A stretch of DNA of 64,000 bases, taken from the NCBI GenBank assembly GCA_002706265.1, contig PAKU01000026.1, forward strand, positions 62,001 through 126,000, given 5' to 3'. The notes beneath the pieces are model-generated. The model searched no databases and was not told the origin of the DNA. It saw only the letters and a list, made by a program, of their open reading frames with translations. Positions 51,079-61,156 of this stretch are shown piece by piece; position 1 is the first letter of the stretch, and the number at the start of each line of letters is the position of its first letter. Made by a program: the position numbers and the translations under genes. This DNA comes from Polycyclovorans sp. Lineage in GTDB: Bacteria; Pseudomonadota; Gammaproteobacteria; Nevskiales; Nevskiaceae.

Positions 51079-52491
51079 ATGTCATCGCAATCCCATGCAA
51101 TTGATGTTTTCCAGACCAAGGTCATCAACGCCACGTCCAGAGTGGTGCCGATGCACCTGCAGATCCGCGCGCTGAAGCTGTTGGTGAGGGCGAAGAAGCG
51201 GGTCATCGGCCCGCGGAGGCCCCCGCTCCACTTCGTTGAAGCGCCCGTTCCCGATATCGGTACGCTGGCGCTCGAGGGCATCGACCTCAGCAACCCGTTC
51301 TTGTATCGGCAAGACCAGTGGCGCGCCTATTTCAAGCGACTGCGCGACGAGGCGCCCGTGCACTATCAGAAGAACAGTCCCTTCGGGCCGTTCTGGTCGG
51401 TGACGCGCTATGAGGACATCCTCTTCGTGGACAAGCATCACGAGCTGTTTTCCTCCGAACCGATGATCGTGCTGGGGGACTTTCCGGAAGGGATGCCCGT
51501 GGAGATGTTCATCGCGATGGACCCCCCCAAGCATGATGTACAGCGCCGGTCGGTTCAGGGCGTGGTGGCGCCGCAAAACCTCAAGGAAATGGAAAGCCTG
51601 ATCCGCCAGCGTACCGGGGATGTGCTCGACAGCCTGCCGCTGAACAAACCCTTCGACTGGGTGCCGGCGGTATCGAAGGAGTTGACGGGCCGCATGCTGG
51701 CCACGCTGCTGGATTTCCCGTACGAGGAACGGCACAAGCTGACTGACTGGTCCGATCGACTGGCTGGGACGACAGCGGCATCCGGCGGCGAATTCGATGA
51801 TGAAGAGAACATGTTTGACGCCTCTGCCGAAATGGCCTGGGCGTTCTCGCAACTGTGGCGCGACAAGGAAGCCCGCCGCGCGGCGGGGGAGCCGCCCAGC
51901 TTCGATTTGATCAGCCTGCTGCAGAGCAGCGACGACACCAAGGACATGATCAATCGTCCGATGGAATTCATCGGCAATTTGGCCCTGCTCATCGTCGGTG
52001 GCAATGACACCACGCGCAATTCCATGAGTGGCGGCGTGCTGGCCCTGAACGAGTTCCCGGAGGAATTCGCCAAGCTGAAGGCCAACCCGGCGCTGATTCC
52101 GAACATGGTCTCGGAAATCATCCGCTGGCAGACCCCGCTGTCGCACATGCGCCGGGTCGCCACGCAGGATGTGGAGCTGCGCGGCCAGACCATCAAGAAG
52201 GGCGACAAGGTCGTGATGTGGTTTGCCTCCGGCAATCGCGACGAACGCAAGTTCGAGGATCCCGATCGATTGATCATTGATCGCAAGGACGCGCGAAACC
52301 ATCTCTCCTTCGGCTACGGCATCCACCGTTGCATGGGCAACCGGCTGGCCGAACTGCAGTTGCGCATCCTGTGGGAGGAGCTGCTGCCGCGTTTCGACAA
52401 GATCGAAGTGGTCGGCGAGCCCGAACGTGTGCAATCCAACTTTGTTCGCGGTTATGAGCATCTGCCGGTCAAATTGACCGCAAAGTCGTAA
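51079..52491 (+). CDS. Cytochrome P450 of the CYP153 alkane hydroxylase type
   Basis: 470 residues. CYP153 enzymes hydroxylate the terminal carbon of n-alkanes and fatty acids. Diagnostic segments are FIAMDPPKHDVQRRSVQGVV, the I-helix LIVGGNDTTRNSMSGGVLAL, the ExxR helix in SEIIRWQTPLSHMRR and the heme-binding loop HLSFGYGIHRCMGNRLAE. The long N-terminus (about 60 residues before the P450 core) is typical of the group. It forms an operon with the ferredoxin and faces an AraC activator. Confidence 0.93.
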   Translation: MSSQSHAIDVFQTKVINATSRVVPMHLQIRALKLLVRAKKRVIGPRRPPLHFVEAPVPDIGTLALEGIDLSNPFLYRQDQWRAYFKRLRDEAPVHYQKNSPFGPFWSVTRYEDILFVDKHHELFSSEPMIVLGDFPEGMPVEMFIAMDPPKHDVQRRSVQGVVAPQNLKEMESLIRQRTGDVLDSLPLNKPFDWVPAVSKELTGRMLATLLDFPYEERHKLTDWSDRLAGTTAASGGEFDDEENMFDASAEMAWAFSQLWRDKEARRAAGEPPSFDLISLLQSSDDTKDMINRPMEFIGNLALLIVGGNDTTRNSMSGGVLALNEFPEEFAKLKANPALIPNMVSEIIRWQTPLSHMRRVATQDVELRGQTIKKGDKVVMWFASGNRDERKFEDPDRLIIDRKDARNHLSFGYGIHRCMGNRLAELQLRILWEELLPRFDKIEVVGEPERVQSNFVRGYEHLPVKLTAKS

Positions 52492-52500
52492 AGGCACACT

Positions 52501-52583
52501 GCGGCTGGCCCCCTCAACGTGGCCAGCCGCGGCTTCAGCAGAGACGCACGAAAAGAAAAAGGCGACCCAAGGGTCGCCTTTTT
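52501..52583 (+). terminator. Two tandem hairpins after the P450 gene
   Basis: A 10-base stem (GCGGCTGGCC with GGCCAGCCGC) at 52501-52530, then AAAAAGGCGACCC with GGGTCGCCTTTTT at 52556-52583. The second has T runs on both strands and can also end htpX transcription from the right. Confidence 0.88.
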
Positions 52584-52606
52584 CGTGCCGCCGCCTCCCG
52601 CTCAGC

Positions 52607-53485
52607 TCACGCGGTGTTGGCCTGCTGCAGCGCGGCAATGCGCGCTTCCAGCGGCGGGTGGGTTGCAAACATCTTGCTGATCTTGCCGCCGGAGATGCCG
52701 AAGGCGGTGATCTGCTCGGGCAGGGTGGACTGGCCGTGCGCCACCTTCAGCCGTTCCAACGCACTGATCATCTTGCGGCGCCCCGCCAGGTGGGCGCCGG
52801 CCCGGTCGGCGCGGAACTCACGATGCCGCGAAAACCAGGCCACGATGGCCGAGGCCAGAAAGCCGAACACGATCTGCAGCACGATCACGCTGATGAAGTA
52901 CCCAATGCCGTAGCCGCCTTCGTTCTTGAGCACGGCGCGGTCGATGAAGTGGCCGATGATGCGGGCAAAGAACATGACAAAGGTGTTCACCACGCCCTGG
53001 ATCAGCGTCAGCGTCACCATGTCACCGTTGGCGACGTGGCCAATCTCGTGGCCGAGCACGGCCTCCACTTCGTCCTGCGACATGTGCGTCAGCAGCCCGG
53101 TGGACACGGCCACCAGTGCCTTGTTCTTGTTCGACCCGGTGGCAAACGCGTTGGGCTCGGGCGCGTTGTAGACCGCCACGTCCGGCGTGCCGATCCCGGC
53201 CGCCTGGGCCTGGCGCTTGACGGTATTCACCAGCCACATTTCCTGGCTGCTGCGGGGATTCTCGATGATCTGGGCGCCGGTCATCTTCAGCGCCACCCAT
53301 TTCGACATGAGCAAAGAGATGAACGAGCCGCCCATGCCGAAAATCGCGCAGAACAGCAGCAAGGTGGTCAGGTTGAGCGTGCCGTCGGCTTCAAGGTACT
53401 GGTTGAGCCCGAACAGATGGGCCACCACCGACAGCACCAGAATCACAGCAATGTTGGTCAGAAGGAACAATCCGATTCGTTTCAT
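52607..53485 (-). CDS. htpX: Membrane zinc metalloprotease HtpX
   Basis: 292 residues from ATG 53485. Heat-shock protease that degrades misfolded membrane proteins. Two N-terminal helices ([40 protein letters not shown]) precede the active site [20 protein letters not shown] with HExxH; the third ligand Glu is in [15 protein letters not shown]. Hydrophobic segments [20 protein letters not shown] and [20 protein letters not shown] follow. Confidence 0.95.
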   Translation of the reverse strand: MKRIGLFLLTNIAVILVLSVVAHLFGLNQYLEADGTLNLTTLLLFCAIFGMGGSFISLLMSKWVALKMTGAQIIENPRSSQEMWLVNTVKRQAQAAGIGTPDVAVYNAPEPNAFATGSNKNKALVAVSTGLLTHMSQDEVEAVLGHEIGHVANGDMVTLTLIQGVVNTFVMFFARIIGHFIDRAVLKNEGGYGIGYFISVIVLQIVFGFLASAIVAWFSRHREFRADRAGAHLAGRRKMISALERLKVAHGQSTLPEQITAFGISGGKISKMFATHPPLEARIAALQQANTA

Positions 53486-53569
53486 GGGTAGGCGCAACTC
53501 TCTGAAAGGGTTCGAGGGGAACGATGGAGACAATATGCGGCAGACAGACCCCAACTCAAGGGTCACAGT

Positions 53570-55798
53570 TCAAGGCTTGGCGGCCAGCTCCGCCGCCATC
53601 GCCTCGACCCGCTGAAACCCTCGCGGCAGGTGCCCGCCGCGGCTGCCACGGGCACCGCGATACAGCGCAAGATCGGACGGTTTCAGCGTCAGCGTGCGCT
53701 TGCCGCAGGTCAGCACCAGACTGGCGCCCGGCGGCAGAACGCCCAGGGCCAGAATCACGTCATGGCCCTTCAGGCCAATCAGCTTGTTGCCCTTGCCCTT
53801 GGCCAGCTCGGGCAGGTCGGCGACCGGGAACACCAGCAGCCGCCCTTCGGCAGTGCACACGGCAAGGTCCGAGGCGCTGTCACGGCACAGCGTGGGCGGC
53901 ATGAGCAGGGCATCGCCGAGGCTGACGACGGCCTTGCCGGCACGGTTGCGCGCCTGCAGCGCGTCCAGCTGGGTGATAAAGCCATAACCCTCGCTGGAGG
54001 CCAGCACGTAACGCTGGTCGCCCTCGCCCATCAGCAGCGACACCAGCTTGCCGCCATCCTGCAGATCAAGGCGGGTGGTGACCGGCTCGCCCTGGCTGCG
54101 CGCCGAGGGCAGCTCCCTGGGGTTGAGCGTGTAGGCACGGCCTTTGGTGTCGAGGCCGATCAACAGCTGGTTGGTCTTGCCCTGGGCATGGATGAAGTAG
54201 GCATCACCGGCCTTGTAGGTCAGGGTGGTCGGGTCGAGGTCATGGCCCTTGCCGGCGCGGATCCAGCCGGCCTGGCTGAGCACCACCGTCACCGCTTCGG
54301 CGGGCAATATCGACTCGGCCGACAGCGCCTGTGCCGGCGGCGCGGCGCCAATAGGGCAACGCCGATCGTCGCCGTACTTCTGGGCATCGTCGGCAATTTC
54401 CCGCGAAATGAGTGTTTTCAGCGCGTCGTCATCGGCCAGCAGGGCTTCAAGTTCGGCGCGCTCGGCGGCCAGGGCGTCCTGCTCGCCCTTGATCTTCATC
54501 TCTTCCAGCCGCGCGAGCTGGCGCAGCTTGGTGTCGAGGATGTATTCGGTCTGGCGTTCGCTGAGGGCGAAGGTCGCCATCAGCACCGCCTTGGGCTCGT
54601 CCTCGAAGCGGATGATGCGGATCACTTCGTCGAGGTTGAGAAACGCAATCAGCAAACCGTCCAACAGGTGCAGACGGTCGTTGACCTTGGCCAGCCGGTA
54701 ATTGAGGCGCCGAGTGACGGTGGCGAAGCGGAACTCCAGCCACTCCACCAGAATCTCGCGCAGGTTCTTGACCTTGGGCCGGCCGTCGAGGCCAATCATG
54801 TTGAGGTTGACGCGATAGCTTTTTTCGAGATCGGTGGTGGCGAACAGGTGCGCCATCAACTGCGCCGCATCCACCCGGCTGGAGCGCGGCACGATGACGA
54901 TACGCACCGGGTTTTCGTGGTCGGACTCGTCGCGCAGGTCCTCCACCAGCGGCAGCTTCTTGGCGCGCATCTGGTCGGCAATCTGCTCCTGCACCCGCGA
55001 GCCGGACACCTGATGCGGCAGCGCCGTGACGACCAGGTAGCCGGTGTCGGCCTCGCGTTCCCAGCGGGCGCGGGCGCGCACGTTGCCCAGGCCGGTGCGG
55101 TAGAGCTTGAGCAGGTCGGCCGAGTCGGAAACGATCTCGCAACCGGTGGGATAGTCGGGCGCGGGCACGAAGCGCATCAGGGTTTCAATCTCGGCCCCCG
55201 GATGCTTGAGCAGGTGGATGCAGGCCTTGGCCAGTTCACGCAGGTTGTGCGGCGGAATGTCGGTGGCCATGCCCACGGCAATGCCGGTGGTGCCGTTGAC
55301 CAGAATGTTGGGCAGCCGTGCCGGCAGCAGACGCGGCTCTTCCAGGGTGCCGTCAAAGTTGGGCAGCCAGTCCACCGTGCCGTTGGCCAGTTCCACCAGC
55401 AGGGTGGAGGCATAAGCCGTGAGCCGCGATTCGGTGTAGCGCATGGCCGCAAAGCTCTTGGGGTCGTCATGCGAGCCCCAGTTGCCCTGCCCGTCCACCA
55501 GCGGATAGCGATAGGCAAAGGGCTGCGCCATGGTCACCATGGCCTCGTAGCAGGCGGTGTCGCCATGCGGGTGAAACTTGCCGAGTACGTCCCCCACCGT
55601 GCGCGCCGATTTCTTGTGCTTGGCGCCGGCGCTCAGACCCAGCTCACTCATGGCGTAGACGATGCGCCGCTGCACCGGCTTCAGCCCGTCGACAATGTTC
55701 GGCAGCGCGCGGTCCAGCACCACGTACATCGAATAATCGAGATAGGCGCGCTCGGCAAAAACCGAGAGGGGCAGACGTTCGGTTTCAATCACGGACAT
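53570..55798 (-). CDS. parC: DNA topoisomerase IV subunit A
   Basis: 742 residues. Cleavage subunit of topoisomerase IV, which unlinks daughter chromosomes. The active tyrosine lies in [20 protein letters not shown], and [33 protein letters not shown] marks the quinolone-binding helix, where the usual Ser is Thr. The C-terminal domain has weak beta-pinwheel repeats. parE lies 91 bases upstream on the same strand. Confidence 0.95.
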   Translation of the reverse strand: MSVIETERLPLSVFAERAYLDYSMYVVLDRALPNIVDGLKPVQRRIVYAMSELGLSAGAKHKKSARTVGDVLGKFHPHGDTACYEAMVTMAQPFAYRYPLVDGQGNWGSHDDPKSFAAMRYTESRLTAYASTLLVELANGTVDWLPNFDGTLEEPRLLPARLPNILVNGTTGIAVGMATDIPPHNLRELAKACIHLLKHPGAEIETLMRFVPAPDYPTGCEIVSDSADLLKLYRTGLGNVRARARWEREADTGYLVVTALPHQVSGSRVQEQIADQMRAKKLPLVEDLRDESDHENPVRIVIVPRSSRVDAAQLMAHLFATTDLEKSYRVNLNMIGLDGRPKVKNLREILVEWLEFRFATVTRRLNYRLAKVNDRLHLLDGLLIAFLNLDEVIRIIRFEDEPKAVLMATFALSERQTEYILDTKLRQLARLEEMKIKGEQDALAAERAELEALLADDDALKTLISREIADDAQKYGDDRRCPIGAAPPAQALSAESILPAEAVTVVLSQAGWIRAGKGHDLDPTTLTYKAGDAYFIHAQGKTNQLLIGLDTKGRAYTLNPRELPSARSQGEPVTTRLDLQDGGKLVSLLMGEGDQRYVLASSEGYGFITQLDALQARNRAGKAVVSLGDALLMPPTLCRDSASDLAVCTAEGRLLVFPVADLPELAKGKGNKLIGLKGHDVILALGVLPPGASLVLTCGKRTLTLKPSDLALYRGARGSRGGHLPRGFQRVEAMAAELAAKP

Positions 55799-55889
55799 CG
55801 TGTTCTAGTGACCCGGAAATGGCAGGGGGCAGAGTGTACGCAGCCGCCAGCCCGTGCGCCGTCAGGCCCCGGGTGCGCGGCGGCGGCGG

Positions 55890-57779
55890 TCAGACGTTGG
55901 CGCGGTTGCCTTCACGCTCCAGCCAGTCCTTGCGGTCGCTGGCGCGCTTTTTATTGAGCAGCATGTCGACGATCTGGTCCGATTGCCCCTCGTCCAGGGT
56001 CAACTGCACCAGCCGGCGGGTGTCGCGGGCCATGGTGGTTTCGCGCAGCTGCAGCGGGTTCATTTCTCCCAGGCCCTTGAAGCGGGTGACGCTGAGCTTG
56101 GCCTTGGGGTTTTCGGCCTGCAGACGGTCGAGAATGCCATCGCGCTCGGCGCCGTCCAGGGCGTAGAACACCTGCTTGGCCAGGTCGATGCGGTACAGCG
56201 GCGGCATCGCGATGTAGACGTGCCCAGCCTGCACCAACGGCCGGTAATGGCGCAGAAACAGGGCGCACAGCAGGGTGGCAATGTGCAATCCGTCGGAGTC
56301 GGCATCGGCCAGCACACAGACCTTGCCGTAGCGCAGCTGGCCAAGATCGGCACTGCCGGGGTCCACGCCAATGGCCACCGAAATGTCGTGAATTTCCTGG
56401 CTGGCCAGCGCCTCGTTGGCATCACACTCCCAGGTGTTGAGAATCTTGCCGCGCAAGGGCATCACCGCCTGGGTGTCGCGGTCCCGTGCCTGCTTGGCCG
56501 AACCGCCGGCCGAATCGCCTTCAACCAGAAACAGCTCGGTCTGCGACAGATCGGTGGACACACAATCGGCCAGCTTGCCCGGCAGCGCCGGGCCCGAGGT
56601 GATCTTCTTGCGCACCACCTGGCGGCTCTGCTTGAGGCGCGCCGCAGCATTGCTGATGACCAGCTGGGCAATCTGCTCGCCTTCGTTGGGATGCTGGTTG
56701 AGCCACAGGCCAAAGGCATCGTGCACGGTGCCCGAGACAAACGCCGCCGTCTCGCGCGACGACAGACGCTCCTTGGTCTGGCCGGCAAACTGCGGGTCGT
56801 GCATCTTGGTGGACAGCACGTACTGGCAGCCGCTCCACACGTCATCGGGCGTGAGTTTCACGCCGCGTGGCAGCAGGTTGCGAAATTCGCAGAACTCGCG
56901 GATCGCCTCGGTCAGTCCGGTGCGCAAGCCATTGACGTGGGTGCCGCCCTGCGCCGTGGGAATGAGGTTGACATAGCTTTCGGCCACCGCCTCCCCGCCG
57001 CCGACGGTCCACACCAGCGCCCACTCGGCCTCTTCGCGCGCCGCCTTCAACGACCCGGTGAACGGCTCGGCCGGCAGCGTCTCCAGGTCACCCAAGGCAT
57101 CCTTGAGGTAATCGAGCAGGCCGTTCTCGTAAAGCCAGGTGATCTGCTCGCCGTGCACGCGGTCATCGAGGCTGATCTTGAGATTCGGGCACAGCACCGC
57201 CTTGGCGCGCAGGTTCTGCTTGAGCCGCGGCAGGCTGAATCTGGGGCTGTCGAAATACTGCGGGTCGGGCCAGAAGCGCACGGTGGTGCCGGTGCGGCGC
57301 TGCCCCACGGTGCCCACCTCGCGCAACTCTTCAGCCTTGTGGCCGCTGGCAAATGCGATTTCGTGCTGCTTGCCGCCGCGGTAGACCGTCACCACCAGAC
57401 GCGTCGACAGCGCATTGACCACCGACACCCCCACCCCGTGCAGGCCGCCGGAATAGCCGTACATCTTGTTCGAGAACTTGGCCCCGGAGTGCAGCTTGGT
57501 GAGGATCAGCTCCACCCCCGACACGCCATGTTCGGGGTGAATGTCGACCGGCATGCCACGGCCGTCGTCAGAGACTTCCAGCGAACCGTCCTCGAACACC
57601 GTGACCTGAATGCTTTTGCAGTGACCCGCCAGCGCTTCATCGACGGCGTTGTCCACCACCTCCTGCGCCAGATGGTTCGGCCGCTGGGTGTCGGTGTACA
57701 TGCCGGGCCGCTTGCGCACCGGGTCCAAGCCTTGAAGAACCTCAATGGCATTGGCGCCGTATTCGTGTGCATCGGTCAT
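55890..57779 (-). CDS. parE: DNA topoisomerase IV subunit B
   Basis: 629 residues. ATPase subunit paired with ParC. The GHKL domain shows VDNAVDEALAGHCK, VSDDGRGMPVDIHPEHGVSG and GGLHGVGVSVVNALS; the TOPRIM domain shows LVEGDSAGGSAKQARDRDTQ and CVLADADSDGLHIATLL. The arrangement parE-parC with both genes leftward suggests one transcript. Confidence 0.95.
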   Translation of the reverse strand: MTDAHEYGANAIEVLQGLDPVRKRPGMYTDTQRPNHLAQEVVDNAVDEALAGHCKSIQVTVFEDGSLEVSDDGRGMPVDIHPEHGVSGVELILTKLHSGAKFSNKMYGYSGGLHGVGVSVVNALSTRLVVTVYRGGKQHEIAFASGHKAEELREVGTVGQRRTGTTVRFWPDPQYFDSPRFSLPRLKQNLRAKAVLCPNLKISLDDRVHGEQITWLYENGLLDYLKDALGDLETLPAEPFTGSLKAAREEAEWALVWTVGGGEAVAESYVNLIPTAQGGTHVNGLRTGLTEAIREFCEFRNLLPRGVKLTPDDVWSGCQYVLSTKMHDPQFAGQTKERLSSRETAAFVSGTVHDAFGLWLNQHPNEGEQIAQLVISNAAARLKQSRQVVRKKITSGPALPGKLADCVSTDLSQTELFLVEGDSAGGSAKQARDRDTQAVMPLRGKILNTWECDANEALASQEIHDISVAIGVDPGSADLGQLRYGKVCVLADADSDGLHIATLLCALFLRHYRPLVQAGHVYIAMPPLYRIDLAKQVFYALDGAERDGILDRLQAENPKAKLSVTRFKGLGEMNPLQLRETTMARDTRRLVQLTLDEGQSDQIVDMLLNKKRASDRKDWLEREGNRANV

Positions 57780-58050
57780 GAGCGAAACCAGGGAAGCGGG
57801 CGGGAGCGCGGCGCGCGGAGGCTACGGGAAAAATCATCGAAGGGGCAAGAAGCCCTCCGTCGGTATGCCCGGCCGACCCGCCACCGCACCGAAGACAAAG
57901 CAGGCCAAGCGTCGAGGCGCTTGCGGGCCCGGCACCCGACCACTACCTTAGGTGCAGACACCGCGCGGCTGGGAACGCCGCCCACCGGTCGCGACGGTTG
58001 CCTGCAAGGCCACAGCGAGTCGCATTGGGTCGGTCAGATGGAGAGCGAGC

Positions 58051-59250
58051 ATGTCGAACGCCCCACACCCCTCGTCGCCCGCAGAACGGTCGACCAAACC
58101 CGAGTTTCGCCGCCACAGGCACGGCAGGCGCGCCACGGACCATCTTGCCGCGCTGTTGGCGCGTGCCGGCATAGAGCTCAATGGCCGACGGCCTTTTGAC
58201 CTGCAGCTCAACCACCCTCGCGCCGCCAGACGCATTCTGGCTCAGGGCAACCTCGGCCTGGGTGAAAGCTATATGGACGGAGACTGGGACGCCGAACAGG
58301 TCGACACCCTGATCTACCGTCTGCTGCGGGCCCGCCTGCACGACGCCATACACCCGCCGGGGCTGCTGCTGGCCATACTCAAGGCGCGGGTGCTCAACCT
58401 GCAGAATGAAGCGCGGGCCTGGATCGTTGGACGCCATCACTACGATCTGGGCAACGACTTCTTTACCGCAATGCTCGATGAATCGATGGCGTACTCCTGC
58501 GGTTACTGGGCCGATGCAGCCACCCTGAACGATGCGCAGACGGCCAAACTCGATCTGGTGTGTCGCAAGCTGGGCCTGGAACCGGGCATGCGGCTGCTGG
58601 ATGTCGGCTGTGGCTGGGGCAGCCTGCTGGCCCATGCGGCGCAACGCTACGGAGCGCGGTGTGTCGGCCTGACCATCTCGCAGGCACAGGCCGAACTGGC
58701 GCGCACACGCTGCGCGGGCTTGCCGGTCGAGGTCGCGCTGGTTGACTACCGCCGTTATGCGGCGCGTGCGACCCAGCGCTTCGACCGCATCGCCTCGGTT
58801 GGCATGTTTGAACATGTCGGCTGCAAGAACTATCCCGACTTTTTCAAGATCGCCCATCAGCTTTTGGCAGCGGATGGCCTGATGCTGTTGCACACCATCG
58901 GCAAGACCCATCACCGTGGGACCACCGACCCTTGGACCAACCGCTACATCTTCCCAAACGGGCAGCTGCCGGTGCTCGGTCAGATCGCCGACGCGGCCGA
59001 CCCGAACTTCGTGATCGAGGACATGCATAACTTTGGCGCCGACTACGACCGCACGCTGATGGCCTGGCACGAGCGCTTCACGCGCAGCTGGCCCACCTTT
59101 GAAGCGCGCTTCGGAGCCCGCTTTCAGCGCATGTGGCGCTACTACCTGCTGTCCTGCGCCGGCGCGTTTCGCGCACGCAACCTGCAGCTCTGGCAGTTGG
59201 TACTGGCGCCCGGGGGCGTGGCGGGCGGCTATCGTCGACCAAGGCTCTGA
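58051..59250 (+). CDS. cfa: Cyclopropane-fatty-acyl-phospholipid synthase-like methyltransferase
   Basis: 399 residues. Transfers a methylene group from AdoMet to unsaturated acyl chains in membrane lipids. Visible features: GESYMDGDWDAEQVDTLIYR, HHYDLGNDFFTAMLDESMAY, SCGYWADAATLNDAQ, AdoMet motif LLDVGCGWGSLLAHAAQRYG, ASVGMFEHVGCKNYPDFF and the C-terminal NLQLWQLVL. The start at 58051 has GGAG eight bases before it; a longer in-frame upstream part is not conserved. It diverges from parE. Confidence 0.92.
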   Translation: MSNAPHPSSPAERSTKPEFRRHRHGRRATDHLAALLARAGIELNGRRPFDLQLNHPRAARRILAQGNLGLGESYMDGDWDAEQVDTLIYRLLRARLHDAIHPPGLLLAILKARVLNLQNEARAWIVGRHHYDLGNDFFTAMLDESMAYSCGYWADAATLNDAQTAKLDLVCRKLGLEPGMRLLDVGCGWGSLLAHAAQRYGARCVGLTISQAQAELARTRCAGLPVEVALVDYRRYAARATQRFDRIASVGMFEHVGCKNYPDFFKIAHQLLAADGLMLLHTIGKTHHRGTTDPWTNRYIFPNGQLPVLGQIADAADPNFVIEDMHNFGADYDRTLMAWHERFTRSWPTFEARFGARFQRMWRYYLLSCAGAFRARNLQLWQLVLAPGGVAGGYRRPRL

Positions 59251-59345
59251 GCCCGGGGTCCCACCGCGGCGCCCAGCGACCGCGCGACCCCTGATCCCCG
59301 CACGAGTAAGCGATACTGCCCTTACATTTCCCTGATGAGTCCTGC

Positions 59346-60896
59346 ATGGCGCGCTCCCGCTCGCTGACGATACGTCCCGCGCAACACCAAGACATCGCGG
59401 CCATCCGCCAGTTGGTGAAGAAGGCCTACGCGCCGCAAACCGGCTACACGCTGGACCAGCTGCGCGGACAGCTCAACCACTTTCCCGAAGGCCATCTGGT
59501 TGCCGAACTCGACGGCGCGGTGGTCGGCTACTGCGCCACCATCATCGTCACCGAAGACGAGGCGATGCGGCCCCATACCTGGACCGAGATCACCGGCAAC
59601 GGCTTCGGCTCGACGCACGACGAAGATGGCGATGTGCTGTACGGCTATGAAGTGGCGATTGATCCGGCGTTTCGTGGCCGGCGCCTGGCCGAGCGCCTCT
59701 ACTCGGCGCGGCGCAAGCTGTGCGTCGACCTGGGCCTCGACAGCATCGTTTTCGGCGGTCGCCTGCCGGGCTACGCGCGCCGCGCCAAAAAGGTCGGCGG
59801 CCACGGCGAATACTGTCGCGCGGTGATTGCCGGTCAGATTCGCGACCAGGTGATGAATTTTCAGCTGCGGCAGGGCTTCGAGTTTCTGGGCGTGCTGCCG
59901 AAATACCTGAAGTCCGACACCGAATCGGGCGGCGCGGCCTCGCACATGATCTGGCGCAACCCGCACTCCCGGCAGGACGTGACCCGCGCCCACTCGGCGG
60001 CAGACCGCGGCCCTTCCACCGTCCGCGTGGCCACCGTGCAGTACCTGCAGCGGGCCATCAGCTCGTTCGATGAATTCGCCGACATCGTGCGCTACTTCGT
60101 CGACACGGTGTCCGACTACAAATCCGACTTCGTGGTGTTTCCCGAATACTTCGCGATGCAGCTCCTGTCGGTTGAAAACGAACCGCTCAAGCCGCGCGAG
60201 GCGGTGCTCAAGCTCGCCGAATACAACGATCGTCTGGAAGCGCTGTTCCACGAAATGGCGCTGCGCTACAACGTCAACATCATTGCCGGCAGCCACCCGG
60301 CGGTGCAGGAAGACGGGCGCCTGCTCAACCTCGCCCACGTGTTTCTGCGTGACGGCTCGGTCTACGAACAACCCAAGATTCACCCCACGCCTTCCGAGCG
60401 TTACTGGTGGCAGGTACAGGGCGGCGATTACGTGCGCGCCATCCAGACCGACTGCGGCACCATCGGCGTGCTGGTCTGCTACGACAGCGAGTTCCCCGAA
60501 CTGACCCGCCATCTGGTCGACCAGGGCGCCGACATCCTGTTCGTGCCCTACTCCACCGAAGAGCGCAACGGCCATCTGCGCGTTCGCTACTGCGCCCATG
60601 CGCGCGCCGTCGAGAACCAGATTTACGTCATCACCTCGGGCAATACCGGCAACCTGCCGCGCGTGCACAACATGGACATCCACTACGCCCAGAGCGCCAT
60701 CATCACGCCCTGCGACTTCCCCTTTGGTCGCGACGGCATTGCCGCCGACACCACGCCCAACGTCGAGATGATCGCCTTCGCCGACCTCGACCTGGCCGCC
60801 CTCAAAACCGCCCGCGCGCATGGCTCGGTGCAGAACCGCAAAGACCGTCGGCATGATCTGTATGCCGTGCAGTGGCGCGGCCGCGCGGCGCCCTGA
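59346..60896 (+). CDS. GNAT acetyltransferase-nitrilase fusion protein
   Basis: 516 residues. Residues 1-210 are a GNAT acetyltransferase (LTIRPAQHQDIAAIRQLVKK, YEVAIDPAFRGRRLAERLYS). Residues about 225-510 are a carbon-nitrogen hydrolase with the triad in DFVVFPEYFAMQLL (Glu), EQPKIHPTPSERYWW (Lys) and IGVLVCYDSEFPELTRHL (Cys). Such two-domain proteins (B. subtilis YhcX type) are widespread; the substrate is unknown. ATG 59346 follows a gap of about 95 bases from cfa. Confidence 0.9.
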   Translation: MARSRSLTIRPAQHQDIAAIRQLVKKAYAPQTGYTLDQLRGQLNHFPEGHLVAELDGAVVGYCATIIVTEDEAMRPHTWTEITGNGFGSTHDEDGDVLYGYEVAIDPAFRGRRLAERLYSARRKLCVDLGLDSIVFGGRLPGYARRAKKVGGHGEYCRAVIAGQIRDQVMNFQLRQGFEFLGVLPKYLKSDTESGGAASHMIWRNPHSRQDVTRAHSAADRGPSTVRVATVQYLQRAISSFDEFADIVRYFVDTVSDYKSDFVVFPEYFAMQLLSVENEPLKPREAVLKLAEYNDRLEALFHEMALRYNVNIIAGSHPAVQEDGRLLNLAHVFLRDGSVYEQPKIHPTPSERYWWQVQGGDYVRAIQTDCGTIGVLVCYDSEFPELTRHLVDQGADILFVPYSTEERNGHLRVRYCAHARAVENQIYVITSGNTGNLPRVHNMDIHYAQSAIITPCDFPFGRDGIAADTTPNVEMIAFADLDLAALKTARAHGSVQNRKDRRHDLYAVQWRGRAAP

Positions 60897-60913
60897 GCGT
60901 CAAGGAAAGCCCC

Positions 60914-61156
60914 ATGAGCAAAGCCCCGGACAAGAAAGCGCCACACACCCCGGCTGACGACCCGGTCAGCCAGTTCGAAGCCGACATGAAGGCCCTCGAA
61001 GCGCTGGTGCAACAACTGGAAGCCGCCGACCTGCCGCTGGATCAGTCCATCGCGCTGTTCGAGCAGGGCACGCAGTTGAGCCAGCGCTGCCGCACGGCGC
61101 TGGACACCGCCACCCAGCGGGTGGACACCCTGACCCGGCCCAGCGACGCCGAATGA
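60914..61156 (+). CDS. xseB: Exodeoxyribonuclease VII small subunit
   Basis: 80 residues, typical length. The conserved helix pair is FEADMKALEALVQQLEAADL, PLDQSIALFEQGTQLSQRCR. It binds the XseA large subunit, not in this window. GAAAG lies upstream of ATG 60914. Its TGA overlaps the ispA ATG, giving the common xseB-ispA-dxs order. Confidence 0.92.
   Translation: MSKAPDKKAPHTPADDPVSQFEADMKALEALVQQLEAADLPLDQSIALFEQGTQLSQRCRTALDTATQRVDTLTRPSDAE

Noticed and set aside
53630-55957. 775-codon open frame antisense to parC
   Set aside because: Long antisense frames are expected opposite high-GC genes; the translation is a low-complexity mix of His, Gln, Gly and Val with no family features, while the other strand is clearly ParC.
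55854-58199. 781-codon open frame antisense to parE
   Set aside because: Same reason; the minus strand encodes a complete ParE.
59322-60854. 510-codon open frame antisense to the GNAT-nitrilase gene
   Set aside because: The plus strand has all catalytic motifs; the antisense product has no recognisable domain.
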